Assembly: GCA_910579515.1 (NCBI GenBank)
Contig: CAJTUV010000042.1
Coordinates: 1-26,579 of the forward strand
DNA: 26,579 nucleotides
Direction of reading: 5' to 3'
Source: an uncultured Hungatella sp.
Lineage (GTDB): Bacteria; Bacillota; Clostridia; Lachnospirales; Lachnospiraceae
Shown here: positions 7,497-16,273 of the stretch, piece after piece
How the letters are laid out: each line of letters starts with the position of its first letter
Position numbering within the stretch: the first letter of the stretch is position 1
Program-made: the position numbers and the translations under genes
Notes under the pieces: generated by a model
Databases searched by the model: none
Seen by the model: the letters and a program-made list of their open reading frames with translations, nothing else
Told to the model about the DNA's origin: nothing

Positions 7497-7934
7497 CTAT
7501 ATTTCCTTTGCCTTGCCTTTAAGTGCAACCAAAAACTTCTCCATCAGCTCAAGATATTTCTGAACATCTTCCCCAGACCAAGAGTCAAAAATCTCATTTT
7601 CCGCCTTGATAATCCTTCCAGCCGTTTGGTCAGCCAAAATCTTCCCATTCACTGTCAGACAAACGTTCTTATTTTTAGGTCCGGCTGGCTCTAAACAAAC
7701 AATCCCCTGCGACTCTAACTTACGAAGCGCCGAATTAATCGTCTGCTTACTAAGGCCAGACTTTCGGCAAATGTCCTGCAATAGACAAGAGGTTCCACTA
7801 TCACAGATGGTATAGAGAATGATCATTGCACTATCCGACAGCCCCAGCTTCAGAGACATCTCATGATAGACCGCCTCTGTCTCTCCTAACAAATGGTTAT
7901 AACGCCTCATTATTTTTGAAAAATTATATTCCAT
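7497..7934 (-). CDS. MarR family transcriptional regulator
   Basis: The 145-aa product has the MarR plan. An N-terminal dimerisation helix (MEYNFSKIMRRYNHLLGETEAVYHEMSLKLGLSDSAMIILYTI) is followed by a winged helix with CLLQDICRKSGLSKQTINSALRKLESQGIV as helix-turn-helix, a wing, and a C-terminal helix. MarR dimers repress until a ligand binds. I place the start at 7934, where AAAGGGA lies 6-7 nt upstream; an in-frame ATG at 7940 is too close to that site. The gene is first in the marR-MATE operon and is preceded by two near-identical inverted repeats around its promoter, which points to autorepression. The ligand is unknown. Confidence 0.92.
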   Translation of the reverse strand: MEYNFSKIMRRYNHLLGETEAVYHEMSLKLGLSDSAMIILYTICDSGTSCLLQDICRKSGLSKQTINSALRKLESQGIVCLEPAGPKNKNVCLTVNGKILADQTAGRIIKAENEIFDSWSGEDVQKYLELMEKFLVALKGKAKEI

Positions 7935-7950
7935 AAACATTCCCTTTCTT

Positions 7951-7966
7951 AGTACGAAATCATACT
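7951..7966. promoter_or_regulatory. MarR operator copy 2 (downstream of the -10)
   Basis: AGTACGAAATCATACT, an imperfect palindrome with arms AGTA/TACT, lies just downstream of the -10 where transcription should start. It differs from copy 1 only in the central A/T bases and is centred 25 bp from it. Confidence 0.7.
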
Positions 7967-7970
7967 TGTT

Positions 7971-7999
7971 ATGATAGTACGATTTCATACTATTGTCAA
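7971..7999 (-). promoter_or_regulatory. Promoter of the marR-MATE operon
   Basis: Minus strand TTGACA (7999-7994), a 17-nt spacer and TATCAT (7976-7971). The spacer is almost filled by one operator and the other lies just past the -10, so repressor binding would exclude polymerase. Confidence 0.8.
7976..7991. promoter_or_regulatory. MarR operator copy 1 (in the promoter spacer)
   Basis: AGTACGATTTCATACT has the same inverted arms (AGTA..GA and TC..TACT) as copy 2 and lies between the -35 and -10. Paired sites of this kind are typical of MarR-family autoregulation; binding by this MarR is inferred. Confidence 0.7.
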
Positions 8000-8102
8000 A
8001 CAAAACTTTTTCGACAAATCATGATGCATTTTTCGATTGGTTATGCTACACTTAAATTGAGAAAAATTACCGATTCAATCACTACAAGGGGAACAGGTTC
8101 TT

Positions 8103-9584
8103 ATGACAAAAACAGGGTTTGACAATCAAAAATATTTAAAGCTTCAATCAGAACATATTCGAGAACGCATCAACCAATTCGGTGATAAATTATATCTGGA
8201 ATTTGGCGGAAAGCTTTTTGACGACTATCACGCTTCCAGAGTGCTTCCGGGCTTTGCGCCTGACAGCAAGCTTCAAATGTTGATGCAGCTTTCAGATCAG
8301 TCCGAGATTGTAATTGTCATCAATGCGGCTGATATAGAAAAAAATAAAATCCGTTACGATTTGGGCATTACCTATGATGCAGATGTCCTTCGCCTGATTC
8401 AGTCCTTCCGAGACAAGGGATTGTATGTAGGGAGCGTGGTTATTACCCAGTACACCGGGCAATCCACTGCAGACCTTTTTAAATCCAAACTGGAACATAT
8501 GGGCATCATCGTATACAAGCACTACCGCATCGACGGCTATCCGAACAATGTGACTCATATTGTCAGTGAAGAAGGGTTTGGCAGGAATGATTACATCAAA
8601 ACCACCAGGCCCCTGGTAATCGTCACTGCTCCGGGGCCCGGAAGCGGTAAAATGGCCACCTGCTTATCCCAGCTTTATCACGAAAACAAACGAAATATCA
8701 AAGCCGGCTACGCAAAATTTGAGACCTTCCCTGTGTGGAATCTGGCTTTAAAACATCCTGTAAATTTAGCATACGAGGCTGCCACTGCAGACTTAAATGA
8801 TTTAAATATGATTGATCCTTTCCATCTGGAGGCCTATGGAACCACCACAGTAAACTACAATCGGGATGTGGAAATTTTTCCTGTTTTAAATGCTATTTTT
8901 GAAGGCATCTATGGAAACAGCCCCTATAAATCTCCCACAGACATGGGAGTCAATATGGCGGGAAACTGTATTTTTGACAACGAAGCCTGCGAAGAAGCCT
9001 CCAAGCAGGAAATTATCCGGCGCTACTATCATGCCTTAAATCGGGTGGCAAAAGGAGTCGGATCTGATTCTGAAGTCTATAAGATCGAACTTTTGATGAA
9101 ACAGGCTAAAATTTCTGCAGATTTTCGGAAAGTGGTAGGCGTAGCTATGGAAAAGGCCGCTTTAAATCATTCTCCTGCCGCCGCCATGGAACTGCCTGAC
9201 GGACAGATTGTCACAGGAAAGACCAGCGATCTGTTGGGTTCTTCCGCCGCCTTACTTTTAAACGCAGTAAAGGCATTAGGGCATATTCCAGATGAAATTC
9301 ATCTGATTGCCCCCTCTGCCATTGAGCCCATTCAGAAATTAAAGGTAAATTATCTGGGCAGCAAAAACCCCCGCCTGCATACAGACGAGGTCCTCATCGC
9401 CTTGTCCATGTGCGCGGCCACTGACCTCAATGCCCAAAAAGCCTTGGACCAGCTTTCCAAGTTAAAAGGCTGTCAGGCTCATACTTCTGTCATGCTTTCA
9501 CGGGTGGATATCAGCAGTTTTCAAAAGTTAGGCGTCAATTTAACCTCTGAGCCTATTTATGAGCACGCCAAAATCTACCACTAA
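8103..9584 (+). CDS. DUF1846 domain-containing protein
   Basis: The 493-aa protein matches DUF1846 proteins along its length: FDNQKYLKLQSEHIRERINQ at the start, LYLEFGGKLFDDYHASRVLPGF, an APGPGSGKMATCLSQLYHE loop near residue 180, and AKFETFPVWNL soon after. The GPGSGK loop looks like a phosphate-binding P-loop, which fits the nucleotide-like fold reported for this family, but the reaction is unknown. No signal or membrane segment is seen, so it is cytosolic. An AAGGGGAAC site precedes the ATG. It is the first of four plus-strand genes (8103-11388). The next gene follows by 19 nt, so those two are probably cotranscribed. It is divergent from marR. Confidence 0.92.
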   Translation: MTKTGFDNQKYLKLQSEHIRERINQFGDKLYLEFGGKLFDDYHASRVLPGFAPDSKLQMLMQLSDQSEIVIVINAADIEKNKIRYDLGITYDADVLRLIQSFRDKGLYVGSVVITQYTGQSTADLFKSKLEHMGIIVYKHYRIDGYPNNVTHIVSEEGFGRNDYIKTTRPLVIVTAPGPGSGKMATCLSQLYHENKRNIKAGYAKFETFPVWNLALKHPVNLAYEAATADLNDLNMIDPFHLEAYGTTTVNYNRDVEIFPVLNAIFEGIYGNSPYKSPTDMGVNMAGNCIFDNEACEEASKQEIIRRYYHALNRVAKGVGSDSEVYKIELLMKQAKISADFRKVVGVAMEKAALNHSPAAAMELPDGQIVTGKTSDLLGSSAALLLNAVKALGHIPDEIHLIAPSAIEPIQKLKVNYLGSKNPRLHTDEVLIALSMCAATDLNAQKALDQLSKLKGCQAHTSVMLSRVDISSFQKLGVNLTSEPIYEHAKIYH

Positions 9585-9603
9585 CATTAATAAGGAAGGG
9601 CTT

Positions 9604-10188
9604 ATGGAACCTTTTTCATCTAACCCAGCTGCTCCCATAACGCTGCGCATGGCTGTTCCCTCTGACGCTGAGGAGATGCTTGCCATCTATGCGTTCTATG
9701 TAGAGAACACTGCCGTAACGTTCGAATATCAGACCCCAGATGCAGAAGAGTTCAAAAGACGAATCATTCACACTCTGGAACGCTATCCCTATCTGGCCGC
9801 CTTATATCAGGGGAGAATCATAGGCTATGCCTATGCTTCCCCCTTTAAAACCAGAGCCGCCTATGATTGGGCTGTAGAAACTTCCATCTATGTACAAAAA
9901 GATTTCCATGGTCACGGCGTTGGAAAAAGGTTATATTTGGCGTTGGAAGATCTTCTGAGACAGCAGAATATTCTTAATTCCAATGCCTGTATTACTTATC
10001 CAAACCCAGAAAGCATTCATTTTCATGAAGCCTTGGGCTATCGCATGGTTGCTCATTTCAGCAAATGCGGATATAAACTAGGCAGATGGCATGATATGGT
10101 TTGGATGGAAAAACATTTGGCACAGCATCCAGAACATCCAGAGCCTGTGATTTCTGTCAATAATTGTCTTCCCATCTCCGGTTTATAG
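9604..10188 (+). CDS. GNAT family N-acetyltransferase, phosphinothricin acetyltransferase-like
   Basis: The 194-aa cytosolic protein opens with ITLRMAVPSDAEEMLAIYAFYVENTAVTFEYQTPDAEEF. It continues with YPYLAALYQGRIIGYAYASPFKTRAAYDWAVETSIYVQKDFHGHGVGKRLYLALEDLL and ends with NPESIHFHEALGYRMVAHFSKCGYKLGRWHDMVWMEK. The HGHGVGKRLY part is the acetyl-CoA pyrophosphate loop of GNAT enzymes. The AAYDW-ETSIYV and WHDMVWMEK blocks are typical of the Pat/YncA-like N-acyltransferases that act on phosphinothricin-like amino acids or on methionine sulfone/sulfoximine. The real substrate is unknown. I start at 9604, which has an AAGGAAGGG site; an upstream in-frame ATG overlaps the preceding gene without one. 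Confidence 0.9.
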   Translation: MEPFSSNPAAPITLRMAVPSDAEEMLAIYAFYVENTAVTFEYQTPDAEEFKRRIIHTLERYPYLAALYQGRIIGYAYASPFKTRAAYDWAVETSIYVQKDFHGHGVGKRLYLALEDLLRQQNILNSNACITYPNPESIHFHEALGYRMVAHFSKCGYKLGRWHDMVWMEKHLAQHPEHPEPVISVNNCLPISGL

Positions 10189-10213
10189 GGATCGTTCTAT
10201 TTCTTCTTTGGGA

Positions 10214-10243
10214 TATACTATGGATAATTCGATCCATAGGAGG
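10214..10243 (+). promoter_or_regulatory. Possible promoter and 7-bp hairpin before the membrane-protein gene
   Basis: A TATACT -10-like box (10214-10219) runs into TATGGAT, a 6-nt loop and ATCCATA (10219-10238). The AGGAGG ribosome binding site (10238-10243) directly follows. The hairpin could be an operator or could shield the ribosome binding site. No convincing -35 is seen. Confidence 0.35.
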
Positions 10244-10248
10244 TTCAT

Positions 10249-10860
10249 ATGATATTATCATTAACTGCATATGCCGTCATTCCCATTTATACGATTTTAT
10301 TTGTAAGCGGCACCAACTGGCTTACTTCTAATCTATCCGTTATCGGTAACTGGCCCGACAGACAAGTATCCTTCTTTCTTTTGGGCTTGATTATCGGGCT
10401 CTACTATCACTGTATTTTAAAGCGGCTTCTTTCCCATCTTCCTCATCACCTATGGGAATCCGTCCTGCTTCACACAGCATTAATTTTACTTTTTCTGGCC
10501 GTTTCCACGCCTTATCTTCCCGCCCAGGTTCCTCTCCAGTCTTTTCTTCATGTTCTGTTTGCATTTTCCGCATCCATTTTAATCCTCATTTGTTTATATC
10601 TTACACTTTGGAGGCTTTCTTCTTTGTCTCAGGATATTCGGACTCGGATGCGTCCTTATCGGCGAAGCCTGGTCAGCATCACAATCGTCAGCGCCATTCT
10701 TCTTTTTATTGCAGGGATTGTCAGCAGCGCTCTGGAAATCTTTTTTATTCTGTCTACCACAATTCTTCTGCAACGACTTTATCAACAATTCACTTGCAAT
10801 TTTTTAAATTCTGTTTACAATAAAAGTATCACTTCATATTTTTATGAAAAAAGGAGGTAA
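10249..10860 (+). CDS. Hypothetical membrane protein, six predicted helices
   Basis: The 203-aa hydrophobic protein begins with a membrane helix (ILSLTAYAVIPIYTILFVSG). A short loop follows containing NWLTSNLSVIGNWPDRQ, then about five more helices, with a basic loop (RRLSSLSQDIRTRMRPYRRS-like region) before the last pair. The SNLSVIGN stretch after helix 1 is reminiscent of DUF998-type small membrane proteins, but I do not consider that secure. AGGAGG lies 5 nt before the ATG, and the gene ends 6 nt before the nitroreductase start, which indicates cotranscription. Function unknown. Confidence 0.75.
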   Translation: MILSLTAYAVIPIYTILFVSGTNWLTSNLSVIGNWPDRQVSFFLLGLIIGLYYHCILKRLLSHLPHHLWESVLLHTALILLFLAVSTPYLPAQVPLQSFLHVLFAFSASILILICLYLTLWRLSSLSQDIRTRMRPYRRSLVSITIVSAILLFIAGIVSSALEIFFILSTTILLQRLYQQFTCNFLNSVYNKSITSYFYEKRR

Positions 10861-10866
10861 CGACTG

Positions 10867-11388
10867 ATGAACCCTGTTATCGAAAATTTATTGACAAGAA
10901 GAAGCTGCCGAGCCTTTCTGAATAAAGAGATTCCCCCTGAGGAATTAGAACAGATTTTAATGGCTGCCAAGTACGCTCCCAGCGGCATGGGAAGACAAAC
11001 CTGGAAGTTTACCACGGTTGTAAATCGAGAAAAAATCCAGCGTCTCGCCGCCCTCATCTCTCAAGAGCTGGGCCGCAACGAATATGATATGTACAAGCCT
11101 CAGGTTTTAATCATTCCATCTAATGATGCCGACAGCAAGTTTGGCAAAGAAGATAATGCCTGTTCCCTAGAGAACATATTTCTGGCAGCCTGGTCCTTTG
11201 GAATTGGTTCTGTGTGGTTGAATCAGTTACAGGGAATCTGTAATACCCCGGCTATCCGCAGCCTCTTAACTGAATGGAATATTCCAGAAAACCATGTGGT
11301 ATATGGTATGGCAGCCTTAGGCTATCCGGCATATCCAGAAAAACGAGAGGCTGTAGAAAAAATCGGAAAAATCAACATTATACAATAA
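10867..11388 (+). CDS. Nitroreductase family protein
   Basis: The 173-aa protein has the compact nitroreductase fold: NLLTRRSCRAFLNKEIPPEELEQILMAAKYAPSGMGRQTWKF at the N-terminus (the RRS.R and APSG.GRQ.W FMN-binding blocks) and ENIFLAAWSFGIGSVWLNQL in the middle. Near the end it has YGMAALGYPAYPEKR (the G-Y-P block). These flavoenzymes use NAD(P)H to reduce nitro compounds, quinones or flavins; the physiological substrate is unknown. AAGGAGG precedes the ATG. It is the last gene of the plus-strand run and is followed by a bidirectional terminator. Confidence 0.92.
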   Translation: MNPVIENLLTRRSCRAFLNKEIPPEELEQILMAAKYAPSGMGRQTWKFTTVVNREKIQRLAALISQELGRNEYDMYKPQVLIIPSNDADSKFGKEDNACSLENIFLAAWSFGIGSVWLNQLQGICNTPAIRSLLTEWNIPENHVVYGMAALGYPAYPEKREAVEKIGKINIIQ

Positions 11389-11394
11389 AAGAAA

Positions 11395-11433
11395 AACCAC
11401 CGAAACTCAAGAAAGTCTTAAATTTCGGTGGTT
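11395..11433. terminator. Bidirectional terminator between the nitroreductase gene and ftsH
   Basis: AACCACCGAAA (11395-11405) pairs with TTTCGGTGGTT (11423-11433), flanked by an A-rich run on the left and TCTCTTTT on the right. It serves both convergent genes; the ftsH stop codon (11439-11441) lies within the T run. Confidence 0.85.
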
Positions 11434-11438
11434 CTCTT

Positions 11439-13322
11439 TTAGGCAGGAGCACCCTCTCCCTCAGGGACGTCACTGCTGCCTTCTTCTGTCGTTCCTTTAC
11501 ATTCATGGAAAATCTTCATAAACTCTTTTCCAGTAATGGTTTCCTTTTCAATCAAAAACTCTGCTATCTTATCCATCACGTTCCTGTTCTCGCATAAAAG
11601 CCGTTTGGCCTCTTCATAGGCTTTTTTCAGAATGGACATGACTTCCTGATCCACATCCGCGGCAGTTGCCTCACCGCAGTTTAACACCACCCGTCCGCTC
11701 AAATACTGATCCTCCTGAGTGGCCAGCCCAATCAGTCCAAATTTCTTTGACATTCCATATTGGGTTACCATCGCTCTGGCTATCCTGGTTGCTTTCTCAA
11801 TATCATTGGAAGCTCCTGTGGTCACTGTCTCAAACACCAGCTCTTCTGCTGCCCTTCCTCCCAGGCATCCTACCAGCATAGCTCGAAGTTCTCTTTCTGT
11901 ATTTAAGTACTTTTCCTCTTCTGGAGTCTGCATCACATACCCCAGCGCTCCCATGGTTCTCGGAACGATGGTAATCTTCTGTACGGGTTCTGCATCCTTT
12001 TGTAAAGCGCTGACTAGTGCGTGTCCTACCTCATGATAAGATACGATTCGCCTTTCCTCCTTGCTAAGGATTCGGTCCTTTTTCTCTTTTCCAACCAGGA
12101 CCACTTCCACAGCCTCAAACAAATCCTTCTGATTCACAGCCTTTCTTCCGTTTTTTACAGCCAAAATCGCCGCTTCATTTACCATATTGGCCAAATCAGA
12201 ACCTACGGCGCCAGATGTAGCCAGCGCAATGGCATCTAAATCCACAGTCTCATCCAAAGCCACATTCTGAGCGTGAACCTTCAGTGTATTCACTCGTCCC
12301 TTTAAATCCGGTTTATCTACAATGATTCTACGGTCAAAACGACCGGGCCGCAGCAGAGCTGGATCCAAAATCTCCGGACGGTTGGTAGCTGCTAAAACCA
12401 GAAGTCCTTTGGAGGAGTCAAACCCATCCATTTCCGAAAGAAGCTGGTTTAGGGTCTGTTCCCTCTCGTCATTTCCTCCGCCGTAGCGGGAATCACGGCT
12501 TTTTCCAATGGCATCCACCTCATCAATGAATATGATGCAAGGCGCATTTTCCTGTGCCTGTTTAAATAAGTCCCTGACACGGGAAGCGCCCACACCTACA
12601 AACATCTCCACAAAGTCAGAACCGGACAGGGAATAAAACGGCACATGAGCCTCTCCTGCCACAGCTTTGGCAAGAAGAGTTTTTCCTGTTCCGGGAGGAC
12701 CCACCAATAGAGCTCCCTTCGGCAGTTTCGCTCCGATATGTGTATATTTGCCAGGATTGTGGAGGAAATCTACAATCTCTACCAAAGATTCCTTTGCTTC
12801 ATCCTGTCCAGCCACATCCTTAAAGGTGACTCCGGTCTCCTTCTGCATATACATTTTCGCGTTGCTTTTCCCAACGCCCATTACTCCGCCGCCTACCCGC
12901 TTCATCATAAAATTCATAAAGAATACAAGGAAACCAAACATCAGCGCATAGCTGAGAAAACTCCACATGGTTGTATTCTGATGAATCTGCTCGCTTACCA
13001 CACCTGCTTTTAACAGCCTTTCTGTCAACTGGTCTCCGCTCTCCATACGGATCGTCACATATTCTATCAGAGGACTGTACCCAGTATCTCCTTTTTTTAC
13101 ATGAAAATAGATCTGAGAACTGTCAACCTGTACGCTCTCGATTCTCTCCTCTTCCACCAACTGCACAAAATCACTGTAAGGAACACGAGCCTTATTTCCC
13201 AGATAGCTGCTCATCCCCATCACTGTCAAAAGCGTAATGAGGCCAGCTATCAGAATGATGGCAAATATCTGGCCGGAGCCAGGCATTCTGCCATTATTGT
13301 TGCTCCCGTTGTTGTTATCCAT
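11439..13322 (-). CDS. ftsH: ATP-dependent zinc metalloprotease FtsH
   Basis: FtsH is the membrane-anchored AAA+ protease that degrades misfolded membrane proteins and some regulators. The 627-aa form shown here has an Asn/Gly-rich start and a first membrane helix (about 19-38). An extracytoplasmic domain follows, then a second helix (about 120-139). The AAA module has Walker A GPPGTGKT (208-215), Walker B IIFIDE and the second region of homology ATNRPEILDPALLRPGRFDRR. The zinc protease motif HEVGH is at 430-434. I start at 13322; a longer frame upstream overlaps the promoter region, and an AGAGGAG site lies 11 nt before the chosen ATG. The C-terminus is short and acidic. It is monocistronic, between its own promoter and a terminator. 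Confidence 0.97.
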   Translation of the reverse strand: MDNNNGSNNNGRMPGSGQIFAIILIAGLITLLTVMGMSSYLGNKARVPYSDFVQLVEEERIESVQVDSSQIYFHVKKGDTGYSPLIEYVTIRMESGDQLTERLLKAGVVSEQIHQNTTMWSFLSYALMFGFLVFFMNFMMKRVGGGVMGVGKSNAKMYMQKETGVTFKDVAGQDEAKESLVEIVDFLHNPGKYTHIGAKLPKGALLVGPPGTGKTLLAKAVAGEAHVPFYSLSGSDFVEMFVGVGASRVRDLFKQAQENAPCIIFIDEVDAIGKSRDSRYGGGNDEREQTLNQLLSEMDGFDSSKGLLVLAATNRPEILDPALLRPGRFDRRIIVDKPDLKGRVNTLKVHAQNVALDETVDLDAIALATSGAVGSDLANMVNEAAILAVKNGRKAVNQKDLFEAVEVVLVGKEKKDRILSKEERRIVSYHEVGHALVSALQKDAEPVQKITIVPRTMGALGYVMQTPEEEKYLNTERELRAMLVGCLGGRAAEELVFETVTTGASNDIEKATRIARAMVTQYGMSKKFGLIGLATQEDQYLSGRVVLNCGEATAADVDQEVMSILKKAYEEAKRLLCENRNVMDKIAEFLIEKETITGKEFMKIFHECKGTTEEGSSDVPEGEGAPA

Positions 13323-13361
13323 AATCGTATTATCTCCTCTATCTTTTAGCCATACCATACC

Positions 13362-13390
13362 ATTATAGTTGTAGTCTCTCCATAAATCAA
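13362..13390 (-). promoter_or_regulatory. Sigma-A promoter of ftsH
   Basis: Minus strand TTGATT (13390-13385), 17-nt spacer, TATAAT (13367-13362), 40 bp before the chosen ftsH start. The position supports that start, because the longer in-frame start at 13358 would lie at the transcription start point. Confidence 0.8.
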
Positions 13391-13438
13391 GGAAAGTGGC
13401 ATAAAAAAATTATAAACTTTTTTCAAAAACTCCTAGAT

Positions 13439-13467
13439 TTGTCAATCCCACAGTTGTATAATATACA
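13439..13467 (+). promoter_or_regulatory. Promoter of pyrG
   Basis: TTGTCA (13439-13444), 17-nt spacer, TATACA (13462-13467), about 50 bp before the pyrG start. The leader is too short to hold an attenuator hairpin, so pyrG shows no sign of the leader-terminator control known for pyrG in Bacillus. Confidence 0.65.
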
Positions 13468-13518
13468 AGTTATTTTTTTATCTATTCCAAAATCGCAGCA
13501 GGTAAGGAGGTTATGATT

Positions 13519-15123
13519 ATGCCAGTAAAATATGTTTTTGTTACTGGCGGCGTTGTTTCTGGATTAGGAAAAGGAATCACCGCCGCTTCCCTGGGCCGTC
13601 TTTTAAAGGCACGAGGCTACAAAGTCACTATGCAGAAGTTCGATCCCTACATCAACATAGACCCGGGAACCATGAATCCTGTCCAGCATGGAGAGGTATT
13701 TGTCACCGACGACGGTTCTGAGACAGACTTAGACCTTGGCCATTATGAACGTTTTATTGATGAAAGTCTGACCAAAGCCTCCAATGTCACAGCCGGTAAA
13801 ATCTACTGGACTGTCCTGTCAAAAGAGCGCAGAGGCGATTATGGCGGCGGCACGGTCCAGGTTATCCCACATATTACCAACGAGATAAAAAGCCGTTTCC
13901 ATAGAAATTACACCGCCAAAGAGACAGAAATCGCCATCATCGAAGTCGGCGGCACGGTAGGCGATATAGAAAGTCAGCCATTTCTGGAGGCAATCCGCCA
14001 ATTCCAGCAGGACGCAGGCCCTGGTAATACCCTCTTAATTCACGTCACCCTGATTCCCTATTTAAAAGCTTCTGGAGAATTAAAAACAAAACCAACCCAA
14101 GCCAGTGTAAAAAATCTTCAAGGCATGGGAATACAGCCAGATATCATTGTATGTCGGACTGAACAGCCTTTAGACGATCACATCCGCAGTAAAATCGCGC
14201 TCTTTTGCAATGTTTCTAAAAATCATGTTCTTCAAAATTTGGATGTGGATGTTCTTTATGAAGCGCCTTTGGCTATGGAAAAGGAACATCTGGCACAGGC
14301 GGTTTGTGAATGTCTGAATCTGGATTGTCCAGAGCCGGATTTAAAGGACTGGGAGGCCATGGTTCACGCCTGGAAACATCCAGAAAAAGAAGTTATGATA
14401 GCGTTGGTTGGAAAATATACGAAGCTCCATGATGCCTATATCTCCGTGGTGGAGGCATTAAAACATGGAGGTGTCGCTTTAAGAACCAAAGTAACTATCA
14501 TTTGGATTGATTCTGAAACGGTTACCTTGGAAAATGCAGCGGAACTTTTAAAAAATGTAAGCGGAATTGTAGTCCCTGGAGGATTTGGGAACCGAGGCAT
14601 TGACGGAAAACTTTTTGCCATCCAATATGCCAGGGAACACAACATTCCATTTCTGGGCTTATGCCTTGGAATGCAGTTGTCGATTGTGGAATTTGCAAGA
14701 AATGTGTTAGGTTTTACAGACGCCCACAGCGCAGAATTAGACCCTGCCACCACTCATCCGGTGATTCATCTGATGCCTGAGCAAAACAGCATACAGGATA
14801 TTGGCGGAACTCTGCGCCTGGGCTCCTATCCCTGTATTCTAAACAAAAATTCCAGAGCCTATGCTCTTTATGGTAAGGAAACCATTTATGAAAGACACAG
14901 GCACCGTTATGAAGTAAATAATGATTTTCGAAACCTGTTGTCAGAGCACGGGATGAGGCTTTCCGGTATGTCGCCAGACGGCAGAATCGTGGAAATGATT
15001 GAGCTTCCAGATCATCCATATTTTCTGGCTACTCAGGCCCATCCTGAACTGAAATCCCGTCCCAACAGACCTCATCCGCTTTTTAAAGGTTTGATTGAAG
15101 CCGCATTATGCATCTCTCAATAA
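13519..15123 (+). CDS. pyrG: CTP synthase (glutamine hydrolysing)
   Basis: PyrG makes CTP from UTP, ATP and glutamine in the cytosol. The 534-aa protein is full length. The synthetase domain has VFVTGGVVSGLGKGITAASL (P-loop) near the N-terminus, then QKFDPYINIDPGTMNPVQHGEVFVTDDG and EVGGTVGDIES. The class I glutaminase domain has VPGGFGNRG and GLCLGMQ, with the nucleophile at Cys382, and ends with a HPEL stretch (HPELKSRPNRPHPLF). Of two ATGs 6 nt apart I choose 13519, because AAGGAGG lies 8 nt before it and only 2 nt before the first. It is divergent from ftsH and has its own promoter. Confidence 0.98.
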   Translation: MPVKYVFVTGGVVSGLGKGITAASLGRLLKARGYKVTMQKFDPYINIDPGTMNPVQHGEVFVTDDGSETDLDLGHYERFIDESLTKASNVTAGKIYWTVLSKERRGDYGGGTVQVIPHITNEIKSRFHRNYTAKETEIAIIEVGGTVGDIESQPFLEAIRQFQQDAGPGNTLLIHVTLIPYLKASGELKTKPTQASVKNLQGMGIQPDIIVCRTEQPLDDHIRSKIALFCNVSKNHVLQNLDVDVLYEAPLAMEKEHLAQAVCECLNLDCPEPDLKDWEAMVHAWKHPEKEVMIALVGKYTKLHDAYISVVEALKHGGVALRTKVTIIWIDSETVTLENAAELLKNVSGIVVPGGFGNRGIDGKLFAIQYAREHNIPFLGLCLGMQLSIVEFARNVLGFTDAHSAELDPATTHPVIHLMPEQNSIQDIGGTLRLGSYPCILNKNSRAYALYGKETIYERHRHRYEVNNDFRNLLSEHGMRLSGMSPDGRIVEMIELPDHPYFLATQAHPELKSRPNRPHPLFKGLIEAALCISQ

Positions 15124-15158
15124 AATTTCATAATACTCGTGTACAAATTGGGAAAATC

Positions 15159-15167
15159 TGTTATAAT
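15159..15167 (+). promoter_or_regulatory. Extended -10 promoter of uxuA
   Basis: TGTTATAAT (TGn plus a perfect TATAAT) lies 44 bp before the uxuA ATG. No clear -35 or palindromic operator is visible next to it. Confidence 0.6.
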
Positions 15168-15210
15168 ATTCTTGTGTAAGCAAAAAAGAAAATGTTAAGG
15201 AGGATTTACA

Positions 15211-16260
15211 ATGAAGTTATCATTCAGATGGTATGGAGAAGATGACAAAGTTACTCTGGAGCAGATTCGTCAGATTCCCGGTATGCAGGCCATTGTGACA
15301 GCAGTCTATGACGTGCCAGTTGGAGAAGTATGGAGCAGAGAAAGCATCGCAAAGCTGAAAAAGCTCACCGAAGATGCCGGACTTGCCTTTGAAGTAATCG
15401 AGAGCATTCCAGTACACGAAGACATCAAATTAGGCAAACCTACCAGAGATCGTTACATTGACAACTACTGCGAAAATATCCGCCGCGTGGCAGAAGCAGG
15501 AATCAAGTGCGTATGCTACAACTTTATGCCGGTTTTTGACTGGACCAGAACTCAGTTAGACCATGAACTGGCTGACGGCTCCACCTCACTGGTATACTAT
15601 CAGGAGCAGGTTGACAAGGTAAACCCACTGGAAAGCGACAGCGATTTAACCCTTCCAGGCTGGGATTCCAGTTACACCAGAGATGAGCTGAAGGCTGTCG
15701 TTGCTGAGTACAACGCAATGAGCGAGGACGATCTGTGGAATAACCTGAAATATTTCCTGGAGAAAGTAATTCCTGTTGCCGCAGAGTGCGATGTAAATAT
15801 GGCAATTCATGAAGATGATCCCTGCTGGAGCATTTTTGGTCTTCCAAGAATTATCACCTGCGAGGAAAATCTGGACAAGTTCTTAAAACTGGTTGACGAT
15901 CCTCATAATGGAATTACTCTTTGTACTGGTTCTTTAGGCTGCTCCGCAAAGAACGACGTGATTCGTATGGCTGGCAAATATGCAGCTATGGGAAGAATCC
16001 ATTTTGCCCATATCCGCAACGTTGCCGTCCTGGATAACGGATTTGAAGAGAGAGCTCATCTGTCCTGCTGTGGTTCTCTGGATATGTATGGAATCCTGAA
16101 AGCATTACACGACAATGGATTTACCGGTTATGTAAGACCAGACCACGGACGTATGATCTGGGGTGAAACCGGAAGAGCCGGATACGGTCTGTACGACAGA
16201 GCATTAGGCGCAACCTATATCAACGGCTTGTGGGAAGCAATCGAGAAGAGCAGCAAATAA
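15211..16260 (+). CDS. uxuA: Mannonate dehydratase
   Basis: UxuA (EC 4.2.1.8) dehydrates D-mannonate to 2-keto-3-deoxygluconate in the hexuronate pathway. The 349-aa protein is a normal-length TIM-barrel enzyme. Diagnostic blocks are FRWYGEDDKVTLEQIRQIPGM at the N-terminus, CYNFMPVFDWTRTQL, MAIHEDDPCWSIFGLPRI, TLCTGSLGCSAKND, HFAHIRNV and YVRPDHGRMIWGE. The His and Cys residues in the last four blocks form the metal and substrate site. AAGGAGG lies upstream of the ATG. It stands alone with its own promoter and terminator; other uronate genes (uxaC, uxuB, kdgK) are not in the window. The GH79-like glycosidase at 24893-26425 could supply glucuronate. Confidence 0.97.
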   Translation: MKLSFRWYGEDDKVTLEQIRQIPGMQAIVTAVYDVPVGEVWSRESIAKLKKLTEDAGLAFEVIESIPVHEDIKLGKPTRDRYIDNYCENIRRVAEAGIKCVCYNFMPVFDWTRTQLDHELADGSTSLVYYQEQVDKVNPLESDSDLTLPGWDSSYTRDELKAVVAEYNAMSEDDLWNNLKYFLEKVIPVAAECDVNMAIHEDDPCWSIFGLPRIITCEENLDKFLKLVDDPHNGITLCTGSLGCSAKNDVIRMAGKYAAMGRIHFAHIRNVAVLDNGFEERAHLSCCGSLDMYGILKALHDNGFTGYVRPDHGRMIWGETGRAGYGLYDRALGATYINGLWEAIEKSSK

Positions 16261-16273
16261 CAGTGTTAAAAAC

